Source: CAZIUL01 sp964542475
GTDB taxonomy: Bacteria > Planctomycetota > B15-G4 > CAYZWU01
Assembly (NCBI GenBank): GCA_964542475.1
Contig: CAZIUL010000034.1
Span: 1-43,276, forward strand
Length of the DNA: 43,276 nucleotides
Direction: 5' to 3'
In this document: in pieces, positions 16,285 through 24,061 of the stretch
How the letters are laid out: the number at the start of each line of letters is the position of its first letter
How positions within the stretch are numbered: the stretch's first letter is position 1
Notes under the pieces: model-generated
Database searches by the model: none
What the model was told of the DNA's origin: nothing
What the model saw: only the letters and a program-made list of their open reading frames with translations
Program-made: the position numbers and the translations under genes

Positions 16285-16298
16285 GGGTCAAGGGTCAA
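16285..16298 (+). repeat. Heptamer direct repeat
   Basis: GGGTCAA occurs twice in tandem (16285-16291, 16292-16298) in the spacer between the parvulin and ClpC-like genes. Its complement, TTGACCC, resembles the CCTTGAT/CCTTGAA heptamers at 7011-7031. Possibly one short tandem repeat family. Confidence 0.35.
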
Positions 16299-16368
16299 GC
16301 CAGGTGCGTTAACATTTCACGGGTTGTTTCGTGAAGCATGATACCGGTGCTGCTGGTCTCATGCAGGG

Positions 16369-17802
16369 CTAGGCCGGCTCGACAGGCACCGGTTCCCTGG
16401 TTTCCTTCTTTACCGATTTGCTTTTTTTGCTTTCCGCCTTGAAGCCGGTGCAGGGGCCGTTTTTGTCCTTCGATTTGGCCGGTGTGTTCTTGTGTATAAA
16501 GACCACTTTTTTTCCTTTGATGTCCACCTGGAGGGAATCCCCATCGCTGAACTTTCCGTTGAGGATGAGCTCGGAAAGAGTGTTTTCGATGTCCTTCTGG
16601 ATGACCCTGCGGAGCTCTCTTGCGCCGTATTCGGGGCTGAATCCCTTTTTTGCCACATACTGGTCTACTTTTTTGGTGGCAACCAGTTTGATGCCGGCTG
16701 TTTCGAGATGGGATGCCATTTCATTCAGCTGGTTCTTTGCAATCTTCACACAGTCGTTCTTGGACAGGGAGTTGAAGATAACCATGTCATCAAGTCGGTT
16801 GATGAACTCGGGACGGAACGTGTTCTTCATGGAATCCGTGATCGCCTCGCGCATGCTTTTCTTATCGAGTACCTGCCTTTTCTTCATGTCGAAGCCCATG
16901 CGGTTCCTGATTCCCTCCACTTCATCCACTCCTAAATTGGAGGTTAGGAAAACGATGGTCTTGTTGAACCCGACAATTGAGCCTTTGCTGTCGGTCAAAA
17001 ACCCCTCGTCCATGATCTGTAGAAGGAGGTTGTGGACCTTGAAGTGGGCTTTTTCGATTTCATCGAACAAGATAACGCAGCCTTTTTTTTCCTTCACCGA
17101 TTCTGTCAGGAATCCGCCGTCGTTGTGCCCGATGTACCCCGGGGGCGCGCCTATCAGCTTGGCGTATTCGTGGGGCAGTGCATATTCCGAGCAATCGACT
17201 CTTACGAGCTTGGTCAGGTCACCGAAAAGGTGCCTGGCAGTGGCCTTGGCCATTTCGGTCTTCCCGGTCCCTGTGGATCCCACGAGGAAGAAGACACCGA
17301 CAGGCATGTTCGGAGCCTTGAGCCCGACCGCGGCCTTTTTGACCGCGTTTGAGACGGTGTGAACGACCTCTTGCTGCCCGATGATCATGGAGGACAGCTT
17401 CTCCTCGATTTCGAAGATTTTTTTCTGGAAGCTGTTCTTGTTTTTCTTCGGCTTGCTGTTTATCAGGTGCGGACACCCGAAGCCGACCTCGTCATCCTCG
17501 ATCGGTATGGATACCTGGTGGATTTCGAGATGCGGGTTGACTTCTACACAGATCTGATAAAGGAGCTCCTCGAGCGCATCTAGCTTGTACACCCTGTTGA
17601 TCTTTTTGAACAGAGGGAGCACCTCATCGATGTATTTAACTATGCAGGCGTTGACAACAAGCTGCTGGTACGCCTTCTTGTTCGGCACCGATTTTACACA
17701 TAGAAGCTCTGATACATCGTCGTCGGAAAAAATCCGGACTTTTATGAACTCGTCTACAATCTCGCAGTATTTCAAAACGATGTTGCAATCGTGATGTGAC
17801 AC
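16369..17802 (-). CDS. Single-AAA+ ClpB/ClpC-like ATPase with unrecognised N-terminal domain
   Basis: 477 aa from a GTG start with GGGGG about 8 nt upstream. Residues about 1-130 match no domain I know. A single Clp D2-type AAA+ module follows: Walker A GSTGTGKT at 175-182 (Lys181), pore loop 'GYIGHNDGG', Walker B 'CVILFDEIEKA', 'TFRPEFINRLDDMVIFNSL' with the arginine finger, then the Clp D2-small domain. MGF at 302-304 sits where ClpC/ClpA carry the IGF/IGL/VGF loop that docks on ClpP, so it may feed a ClpP-type protease. The tail is Lys-rich. There is no D1 module or ClpN repeat. It is divergent from a Ser/Thr kinase gene. An unfoldase role is well supported; substrates and partner are inferred. 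Confidence 0.85.
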   Translation of the reverse strand: MSHHDCNIVLKYCEIVDEFIKVRIFSDDDVSELLCVKSVPNKKAYQQLVVNACIVKYIDEVLPLFKKINRVYKLDALEELLYQICVEVNPHLEIHQVSIPIEDDEVGFGCPHLINSKPKKNKNSFQKKIFEIEEKLSSMIIGQQEVVHTVSNAVKKAAVGLKAPNMPVGVFFLVGSTGTGKTEMAKATARHLFGDLTKLVRVDCSEYALPHEYAKLIGAPPGYIGHNDGGFLTESVKEKKGCVILFDEIEKAHFKVHNLLLQIMDEGFLTDSKGSIVGFNKTIVFLTSNLGVDEVEGIRNRMGFDMKKRQVLDKKSMREAITDSMKNTFRPEFINRLDDMVIFNSLSKNDCVKIAKNQLNEMASHLETAGIKLVATKKVDQYVAKKGFSPEYGARELRRVIQKDIENTLSELILNGKFSDGDSLQVDIKGKKVVFIHKNTPAKSKDKNGPCTGFKAESKKSKSVKKETREPVPVEPA

Positions 17803-17950
17803 CTATTTTTCCCCCAGTTGAAAAATCCCTTTCCCGTGTTTTCTTGGCGTCTTCCAATCCAAAAGTTCTTTCGGTAAGCCTGCGGATTTGCTTTAGGTTT
17901 TTTAAAAATTCCGCTCGATCGGGACGACTAGTACAGAGTTCATGTTTCAT
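17800..17950 (-). other. Coding-looking stretch upstream of the ClpC-like gene, in another frame
   Basis: From an ATG at 17950 the minus strand reads about 50 residues with a protein-like helix ('AEFLKNLKQIRRLTERTFG') up to the GTG of the ClpC-like gene, but in a different frame that continues as a shadow of that gene to a stop at 17636. A GGGGGAAAAATAG run lies at the junction. Joining the two frames would need a +1 shift. It may be an eroded or frameshifted N-terminus, a small upstream peptide, or chance. Confidence 0.2.
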
Positions 17951-18085
17951 GGTGATCTTTTGCGTTGTACCAAATTTGATTGACCGGGTATCCGGCATCA
18001 GGTAGTATCGCATGTTTCTTGCAGAAGCGCGGTTCCGTCGTTTTATAGAAGATATCAGTGAAGCTCTGATGATGAGTGAGGTGTG

Positions 18086-19291
18086 ATGCCGACCGAAGCG
18101 GAAATGAGGTTTTTCGGCTTGCTTGTGCTCAAAAAACGCATCAGCAAGGAGGATGTCAGGAGATGTCTTAAGGCCGCGGAACTGCTGGCTGCCAAAGGCC
18201 AGAGCCTTGGCCTTGAAGAGATCGCTGTCCGCCTCAAGGTCATCACAAAGGAACAGATTGACAACTACAAGCGCTCGGGATGCGAGGATGTTCCGGAAAT
18301 GCCGGGGTACACACTGCTGGAGAAGATAGGGGAAGGTGGTACATCGAACGTCTTCATGTATGTCGAGGAAAAATCAGGAAAGCGTCAGGCGGTGAAGGTT
18401 CTTAAACAGGACCAGGCCGAAATAGAACACGTGAGACGGTCCTTTGTCCGCGAGGCAAAGCTGCTGAGCAAGCTCGAACACGAAAACATAGTCAAGGGTT
18501 TCAGGGTTGGTACCGTAAAAGGGCGTTATGTTTTTTTCATGGAGCACATCGAGGGAGATGACCTTCAGGATCTGCTCCGGAAAGGAATGACTTTCAACGA
18601 GGACGCGGCTCTTTACATCGTCCTGCAGGCGGCGCGCGCAATGGAATACATGCGCAGCCGGAACATCCTGCACCGGGACATCAAACCGGGCAACATCATG
18701 TTGGAGAAAAACAACGCGGTGAAACTCATCGACCTCGGATTCGCCATCGCGGTCGGCGGGGACGGCAAACCAACGGATTCCACTCTCGGTACCGTGCAGT
18801 ACATCTCTCCGGAGCAGGCACGCGGCCAAATGGACCTCGATGTGAGGAGCGACATCTATTCGCTGGGAGCGACACTTTATCAGCTTGTTGTGGGAGATCT
18901 TCCTTTTTCAGGCACTGATGACCAGGAGATAATGGCAAAGCAGATACTGGATTCGCTGTCCTCTCCGACCCTGAAGGACCGCGGCAAGATTTCACCTCAC
19001 ATGCATTACTTTATCGAGAAGATGATGGCCAAGGAGCGTGAGATCCGCTACCAGGATCCGCTCGAGCTTATCGAGCATATAGAAGACACTATCCGCGGCA
19101 AGAAGACCTTGACGTTCCGTCCGAATGCCGAAGGTGTGCATGAGGGGGGATATATCGATGCCCCGTATGCTTCTTCCACAGATGGATTGAGCGGCGGTAA
19201 GGAAGGGGATGTAAAGGAAGGTCATGGGAAGAGGGGGGAAAAGAAACGGGGCAGCAGGAAAAAAGGGTCCGGACGGAAAGGTCGGCGCTGA
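18086..19291 (+). CDS. Ser/Thr protein kinase with basic C-terminal tail
   Basis: 401 aa, cytoplasmic (no membrane segment). Residues 1-72 are a helical N-terminal domain of unknown type ('GLLVLKKRISKEDVRRCLKAAELLA'). The kinase domain follows: glycine loop GEGGTSNV, Lys104 in 'AVKVL', HRD at 196-198 with 'IKPGN', DLG in place of DFG (common in bacterial kinases) and 'GTVQYISPEQARG'. The last about 45 residues are a Lys/Arg/Gly-rich tail, probably binding nucleic acid or a membrane. GAGG at 18078-18081 supports the ATG; a GTG one codon earlier is possible. It is divergent from the ClpC-like gene and its stop abuts the peptidase gene, so it may phosphorylate or be co-regulated with these neighbours (inference). 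Confidence 0.92.
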   Translation: MPTEAEMRFFGLLVLKKRISKEDVRRCLKAAELLAAKGQSLGLEEIAVRLKVITKEQIDNYKRSGCEDVPEMPGYTLLEKIGEGGTSNVFMYVEEKSGKRQAVKVLKQDQAEIEHVRRSFVREAKLLSKLEHENIVKGFRVGTVKGRYVFFMEHIEGDDLQDLLRKGMTFNEDAALYIVLQAARAMEYMRSRNILHRDIKPGNIMLEKNNAVKLIDLGFAIAVGGDGKPTDSTLGTVQYISPEQARGQMDLDVRSDIYSLGATLYQLVVGDLPFSGTDDQEIMAKQILDSLSSPTLKDRGKISPHMHYFIEKMMAKEREIRYQDPLELIEHIEDTIRGKKTLTFRPNAEGVHEGGYIDAPYASSTDGLSGGKEGDVKEGHGKRGEKKRGSRKKGSGRKGRR

Positions 19292-19321
19292 GTGATCAGC
19301 CTGTCTGACGGACGAATTGAC

Positions 19322-20554
19322 ATGAACCTTTCATTCTTTATTGTCTTGATGCTCACCGTCTTTTCGCCACCCTGGCCGGAAGACAGGGATCCTGTGGAGA
19401 TCAACAACGAAGCCGTCCGCCTGCTGAACGAGAAGCAGTACGACAGAGCGGTCGGGAAGCTGATCGAGGCACATGACCTGGATCCCGAATCCCAGGTTAT
19501 TGTCCAGAACCTGGCTGCGGCCCATATGAACCGGGGGATCGACAGAGGCGGGCACAGCGATTTTTCAGGGGCGATCCGGGATTTCAGAACCGCTCGCAAG
19601 TATTCTTCGGAAAACCCCGAGTACGCCTACCTTCTGGCATACTACCTTTTTCGAAACGGTGAACTGCGCCAGGCAGAGGACGTTGTCGACAAAGCGTTGA
19701 AATGGGATCCGGGGCCGGATGTTCAGGAAAAGCTGAGACGCCTGAAAGGGAACATCCTATACATGGAGGACGAACTTGAGGGCTCGCTTTCTGTTTTCGA
19801 GGAGATTCTGAAAACGGATTCCGGCAACGATGTCGCGGAAAGAATGGTGTCAAAGATAAGAAGCGAGCTTGATGTTCAAAGGGAATACCATCATGTCAGC
19901 ACCGGATGCTTCAAGCTTTTTTACAACGAGCAAACAGTGAGCATCGGGTCGAGCGGGCCGTTTGTTTTCATGCTGGAAAAAGAAAGAAGCCGGGTTTGCA
20001 CTGATCTGAACCATTTTCCGCGCAAGAGGACAACTGTAATCATATACCAGCCTGATGATTTCCAAACCGTCACGGAAAGCGAGGCCTGGGTTGGAGGGCT
20101 TTTCGACGGCAAGATCCGGATTCCACTTGCGGACCTCGATAAGGATAACGAAAGGATCCGGCAGATCATTCGGCACGAATACACGCACCTGATCATCTAT
20201 GAGCTGGCTCCCGGATGCCCTTCATGGGTCAACGAGGGTTTGGCCTGCTTCGAGCAGTACACCGCAGGCACCGGCGAGAAAAAGCTGGGCCGAATGTTGA
20301 AATCCGGCCAAACCCCCTCTCCGTTCGAAGAGCTGCCGCATAGCTTTATCAACATATCCGATCCGGACAAGGCGAGGCTTTACTACGCGCAGTCGCATGC
20401 GATGGTGGAGTACCTCGTCAGAAACTACGGTATGGGCAGGATCCGATTGTTTCTGCGGGAGATGAACAAGCTTGGAAACTGGCAGAAAGCCTTCAGAGTC
20501 ACATATTCCAGGGAGTTTCACGATCTGGAGAGGGAGTGGCTTGCGCGGTTGTAG
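19322..20554 (+). CDS. TPR protein with a peptidase MA-like (HExxH) domain
   Basis: 410 aa from ATG 19322; a GTG at 19292 directly after the kinase stop is an alternative start. A hydrophobic N-terminus ('LSFFIVLMLTVF') suggests export. Residues about 25-180 are TPRs ('EAVRLLNEKQYDRAVGKLIEAHDLDPES'). The C-terminal half carries 'HEYTH' (His285, Glu286, His289) and a third-ligand Glu305 in 'WVNEGLACFEQY', the zinc site of the gluzincin peptidase MA family. All metal ligands are present, so it should be an active metallopeptidase of the envelope. It is probably co-transcribed with the kinase upstream. Substrate unknown. Confidence 0.85.
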   Translation: MNLSFFIVLMLTVFSPPWPEDRDPVEINNEAVRLLNEKQYDRAVGKLIEAHDLDPESQVIVQNLAAAHMNRGIDRGGHSDFSGAIRDFRTARKYSSENPEYAYLLAYYLFRNGELRQAEDVVDKALKWDPGPDVQEKLRRLKGNILYMEDELEGSLSVFEEILKTDSGNDVAERMVSKIRSELDVQREYHHVSTGCFKLFYNEQTVSIGSSGPFVFMLEKERSRVCTDLNHFPRKRTTVIIYQPDDFQTVTESEAWVGGLFDGKIRIPLADLDKDNERIRQIIRHEYTHLIIYELAPGCPSWVNEGLACFEQYTAGTGEKKLGRMLKSGQTPSPFEELPHSFINISDPDKARLYYAQSHAMVEYLVRNYGMGRIRLFLREMNKLGNWQKAFRVTYSREFHDLEREWLARL

Positions 20555-20598
20555 AGACGGATTCGTGCGCCCTGACATGAATGTCCAAAGTTGGAAAC

Positions 20599-20773
20599 TA
20601 GCCCGCATATTTCATCCTCTTCTGCTGCGGCCTTCTGCTACGGCACCGTGACCTGCGCTCATGCTGCGTTTCATTCCTAAAGAAGTGTAGTAACAGGCCT
20701 GCGGTCGTCTCTTGACATGCGCCTTGCCACATCACAGTTTACGGCACCTCGCGACGAAGGGTACGAAATAAGC
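20599..20773 (-). repeat. MITE-like palindromic element, copy B (degenerate, inverted)
   Basis: About 175 bp, the reverse complement of copies A and C. It keeps the TAGCCCGC end, the CTCTTCTGCTGCGG block and the CAGGCCTGCGGTCGTCTC core, but has a 13-bp duplication near 20631-20643, lacks one arm of the internal hairpin, and its right end stops at GAAATAAGC without GGGTTA. It lies in the 343-bp gap between the peptidase and SPOR-like genes; the rest of that gap shows nothing else. Confidence 0.8.
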
Positions 20774-20897
20774 AGTCCAGGTGCTTGCAAGTTTTGTTTT
20801 CGTCGGATATCATGTTGCCTTGGTTGGGTCAGAACTTTTGCTTCTACCTTTTGTCATTGCCAATCCTGATGGTCCGTTCTAACGGGGAGGGCAGAAG

Positions 20898-21566
20898 ATG
20901 GCTTCGAAAAGGCATCCTCTCGAAATTTTCAATGAGCACAAGAAATTTGCTGTTGGCAGCCAAAAAAACGGTTCACGAACCGACCGCCAGGGCAAAAGAC
21001 CCGGTTCGAAGCATGGTGCAAAAGACCGAACCAAGAGGGGAGGGCAGGGACGAGGAGCATACGTCAGCTTTGGGGATCAACGGATCACCCTGAGCCTGAA
21101 CGGGTTGTTGATCATGCTTCTAGGTGTGGTTGCCGTTTCTCTGGGTATGTACCTTCTTGGTTATTACAAGGTTATCGAGAATCAGGAGCCTGTGTCGCTC
21201 AAGGGATCCCTGCCCGTTGGTACGAGTGCTGAGCCCTCATCACAACCATCTGATGATAATATGGTTAGGTCGGATGGCACCGAAGACGTTATCATGCAAT
21301 TCGGAGTTCAGGTAGGTGTATGGGACGCGAAAAGAGATGAGATTGCCGAGGAAGCCAACGAATGGTTGAAAAAAAAGGGGTTTGAATCACGGATTCGTGC
21401 TTTAAAAAACAAGGAGAGTTACTGTATAATAGTCGGCTCTTTTGCAGAAAGCAAAGATCAGGAGCTCTTGAAGCTTCTGGAGGATTTACGTTCTGTTGAT
21501 GACTATCCGCATGGCGATCCTTCTCCGTTCGAAGACGCAAAGATCGTCTGTTACCGCATCGAATAG
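20898..21566 (+). CDS. Membrane-anchored SPOR-like protein
   Basis: 222 aa. ATG 20898 has GGGGAGG at 20884-20890. The first about 55 residues are very rich in Lys, Arg and Gly (cytoplasmic), then one transmembrane helix (about 63-88, 'LLIMLLGVVAVSLGMYLLGYY'), a Ser/Pro linker, and a C-terminal domain of about 80 residues ('MQFGVQVGVWDAKRDEIAEEANEWLKKKGF', 'YCIIVGSF'). The pattern of that domain is the alternation of a SPOR domain, which binds denuded septal peptidoglycan. The topology matches cell-division SPOR proteins such as FtsN, but the homology is weak by eye. Repeat copy B lies immediately upstream. Confidence 0.65.
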   Translation: MASKRHPLEIFNEHKKFAVGSQKNGSRTDRQGKRPGSKHGAKDRTKRGGQGRGAYVSFGDQRITLSLNGLLIMLLGVVAVSLGMYLLGYYKVIENQEPVSLKGSLPVGTSAEPSSQPSDDNMVRSDGTEDVIMQFGVQVGVWDAKRDEIAEEANEWLKKKGFESRIRALKNKESYCIIVGSFAESKDQELLKLLEDLRSVDDYPHGDPSPFEDAKIVCYRIE

Positions 21567-21632
21567 TGAATGCGCTTATAACTGTTTAAATTGATTGAAG
21601 TAATTGTTACCCAACGTGTTAAGGGTTTTGAC

Positions 21633-21809
21633 GTGTCTATTCACAAAAGCCTTGTTTCCAATGTAAAGCTGCAGCGATCCCGCAACGTGCTTACCAGATT
21701 GGAACGAATTGAAGCTTTGAAAAAAGCTGATAAGTTCAAAGAAGGTCAATCCGTGTTCGGGCTGCCCAAGGTAAAAACCACAACCGGTTCCAGCGCAAGC
21801 GGGAAATAA
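21633..21809 (+). CDS. Small basic protein of the PVC type (TIGR04137-like)
   Basis: 58 aa from GTG 21633, which has AAGGG at 21621-21625 with a 7-nt spacer; an in-frame ATA-starting extension upstream is not used. The sequence 'SIHKSLVS....RSRNVLTRLERIEALKK...F.EGQSVFGLPKVK' has the H/R-rich centre and LPKV ending that I recall for the small basic protein family of Planctomycetes, Verrucomicrobia and Chlamydiae. The function is unknown, but a ribosome or RNA association is often suggested from its charge. It is a useful lineage marker. It follows the SPOR-like gene by 66 nt and may share its transcript. Confidence 0.7.
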   Translation: MSIHKSLVSNVKLQRSRNVLTRLERIEALKKADKFKEGQSVFGLPKVKTTTGSSASGK

Positions 21810-22126
21810 GAGTCGTTTTCATTGACTTCGATACGATTCTCTCACTTCCGCACCTCAGCCAATCCCCCAGACATTCCCTTGCAAACAGCTTATCAGCCGT
21901 GTGTGGCACGGGTTATGAGCTGAAGTCCCGATCTTTATTTTCTGTGTGGGTTTTATTATTCAGAACTGTATAATTCTGTTTACGGATTAAGCCAAAAATT
22001 AACAGATTGAACGCGGATTGAGTTCGGAAGTGCAGATGTGTTCCGGCACTGCCCGACAGCTCTTTTTTTTAAAATGGATGTACATCCACAAGATTGGGAT
22101 TTTACCAGGGAAAGGTACCGAAAAAC
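21810..22126 (+). promoter_or_regulatory. Intergenic region with -10 box and operator-like palindrome
   Basis: No gene is seen. A TATAAT at 21969-21974 lies within a CAGAA/TTCTG inverted repeat (21961-21978) but has no clear -35. TGGATGTACATCCA (22075-22088) is a perfect 14-bp palindrome, about 40 nt before the aminotransferase ATG and typical of an operator. AAAGG at 22111-22115 is a rather distant ribosome site. Confidence 0.4.
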
Positions 22127-23257
22127 ATGCTGGCAGACAGAGTGAAGCATTTAGAGGCGTCAGGCATCAGGAAAATCTTCGAACTTGTTGCAACCATGAC
22201 TGATCCGATCAACCTGAGCATAGGGCAGGCTGACTTCGATGTTCCTGAGGCTGTGAAGGACGCCGCCATAAAAGCGATACAGGACGGATTCAACCGTTAT
22301 ACGGTTACCCAGGGGATACCCGAGCTCAACGAGAGGATCAGGGCGGATCTGAAGAATCAGTACGCTTATGAACCTCAGGGGTCGCTGGTGACCGGCGGCG
22401 TTTCCGGCGGCCTGGTGTTATCTCTGCTGTCTCTCATAAATCCAGGGGATGAAGTGCTTCTTCCGGACCCTTTTTTCGTGATGTACAAGGTCCTTGTCCA
22501 GCTATGCGGGGGTGTTCCAAAGTACTATGACCTGTATCCTGACTACAAGATTCGAAAAGAAGAGCTCGAGAGAAACATCACGGAAAAGACCAAGCTTATA
22601 ATCCTTAACACCCCATCAAATCCGACTGGGGTGGTCTTTTCCCCATCAGAGCTGCGTACGATTGCAGAGGTTGCGAGAAAGAACGATCTCATTGTGATCT
22701 GCGACGAGATTTACAACGAGTTCGTTTATCTTGATCGCTTTCACAGCATCTGCGAGTACTATCCGGAAAAGCTGATATTGCTGAGAGGGTTTTCCAAGAC
22801 GTACGGGATGCCGGGCTGGAGGATGGGCTATGCCGTGGGCCCGGAAGAGATAATCGATAAGATGATGGTCCTGCAGCAGTTTACTTTCGTGTGTGCTCCC
22901 TCGTTTGCGCAGAAAGCTGTGCTCCACGCAATGGACATTGATATGAACGAGTACATCGAGAAATACCGGATCAAGAGAGATATCATCTATGACTGCCTCA
23001 AAGAACAGTTCGATGTGGTCCGTCCCGAGGGCAGTTTTTATATCTTTCCCAAACTTCCGCCCGGCTGCACCGGTAAGGAGTTCGTGGAGAAAGCGGTGCA
23101 GGAAAAGCTGCTTATTGTTCCAGGAACCGCGTTTTCGAGGAGCGACACACATTTCAGGGTTTCTTTCGCTGCATCCGACGAAGAGCTGAAACGTGGAGGC
23201 GAGCTCCTTTGCAAGCTGGCCGGGAAACGGGGAAGCTGTTCCTGCGTTGCTCCGTGA
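22127..23257 (+). CDS. Class I/II PLP-dependent aminotransferase
   Basis: 376 aa; transfers an amino group between an amino acid and a 2-oxo acid in the cytosol. PLP-binding landmarks of fold type I are all readable: 'YTVTQGIPELNERI', 'NTPSNPTGVV', the cofactor Asp in 'ICDEIYNEFVY', the Schiff-base Lys in 'GFSKTYGMPGWRMGY' and the C-terminal Arg in 'FRVSFAAS'. The overall shape is the aspartate aminotransferase branch I-gamma, but substrate (Asp, Tyr, Met or branched chain) cannot be read. A TTG at 22094 would add 11 residues. A perfect palindrome 40 nt upstream suggests regulation. The QueE-like gene follows by 39 nt. Confidence 0.9.
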   Translation: MLADRVKHLEASGIRKIFELVATMTDPINLSIGQADFDVPEAVKDAAIKAIQDGFNRYTVTQGIPELNERIRADLKNQYAYEPQGSLVTGGVSGGLVLSLLSLINPGDEVLLPDPFFVMYKVLVQLCGGVPKYYDLYPDYKIRKEELERNITEKTKLIILNTPSNPTGVVFSPSELRTIAEVARKNDLIVICDEIYNEFVYLDRFHSICEYYPEKLILLRGFSKTYGMPGWRMGYAVGPEEIIDKMMVLQQFTFVCAPSFAQKAVLHAMDIDMNEYIEKYRIKRDIIYDCLKEQFDVVRPEGSFYIFPKLPPGCTGKEFVEKAVQEKLLIVPGTAFSRSDTHFRVSFAASDEELKRGGELLCKLAGKRGSCSCVAP

Positions 23258-23296
23258 CCGCCCAGCTCTTTGTGCAATCCGCCCATTTTCCGGGAT

Positions 23297-24052
23297 ATGA
23301 TAAGGATGAGAGGATCCGAAAGAGGATACCTTTGCGAGCTGTTTACCTCGGTTCAGGGGGAAGGCCTTTTTGCAGGCACCATGCAGCATTTTTTTCGCAT
23401 GTCAGGGTGTGAAACCGGCTGCGGCCACTGCGATACTCCGGATGCACGCCACCGCACTCAGCAGTTCAAATTTTGTGGCGAGCAGGAAGGAGTGAACCCG
23501 GTGGATCCTGCTGAAGCATCGGATCTGCTGTCAAAACTCGACAGGCTCAATCCTTTGGCGGACGGGTTGGCGGTGACAGGGGGAGAACCGCTGGAGCAGG
23601 CCGGCTTTCTTTCGAGCTTTTTGCCGATTGTCAGGAACAAGGTTCTGAAAGGGAGACCTATTATTCTCGAAACAGCGGGGCTCCATCCCAGGGAGATGAG
23701 AACGCTATCAGGGCTTGTGGATTGGGTTTCCATGGACATCAAGCTGTTTTCGGTTTGTGCTGTCCGGAACAGCATCGAGAAGCACAAGTCGTTTCTCCAA
23801 GCTGTTCCCGGAGACACCGGATTGTACGTGAAGGCCGTGGTCAACAAGAACACCACGGCCGAAGAGGTTTCCGAAGCCGCATCGATTGTCTCGGCCAGAG
23901 ATTCGCGCGTCCCCTTTTTCATTCAGCCGGAAAAAAAGGGTGATACTGTTGCCGGTGGCGTATACTTGATCGAGTTGTGGAAGGCGGCAAAAAAAGAGCA
24001 CGATTGTGTGAAGGTGCTGCCGCAGATTCACGGTTTTCTCTCCCTCCGGTAG
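23297..24052 (+). CDS. queE: QueE-like radical SAM enzyme (7-carboxy-7-deazaguanine synthase)
   Basis: 251 aa. 'SVQGEG' at 18-23 and the [4Fe-4S] motif CX3CX2C at Cys38, Cys42, Cys45, followed by DT ('GHCDTPD'), are the QueE signature. 'LAVTGGEPLEQ' and 'IILETAG' are the SAM-binding blocks. The reaction would be ring contraction of 6-carboxytetrahydropterin to 7-carboxy-7-deazaguanine for queuosine or archaeosine-type bases. No queC, queD or queF gene is in the window. The start is uncertain: ATG 23297 (used), ATG 23306 or a GTG further up. It is followed after nine bases by der. Confidence 0.88.
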   Translation: MIRMRGSERGYLCELFTSVQGEGLFAGTMQHFFRMSGCETGCGHCDTPDARHRTQQFKFCGEQEGVNPVDPAEASDLLSKLDRLNPLADGLAVTGGEPLEQAGFLSSFLPIVRNKVLKGRPIILETAGLHPREMRTLSGLVDWVSMDIKLFSVCAVRNSIEKHKSFLQAVPGDTGLYVKAVVNKNTTAEEVSEAASIVSARDSRVPFFIQPEKKGDTVAGGVYLIELWKAAKKEHDCVKVLPQIHGFLSLR

Positions 24053-24061
24053 GTACGATAG

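Noticed and set aside
20785..21093. 102-codon frame overlapping the SPOR-like gene start
   Set aside because: It is out of frame with the SPOR-like protein, which has the better ribosome site and domain structure.
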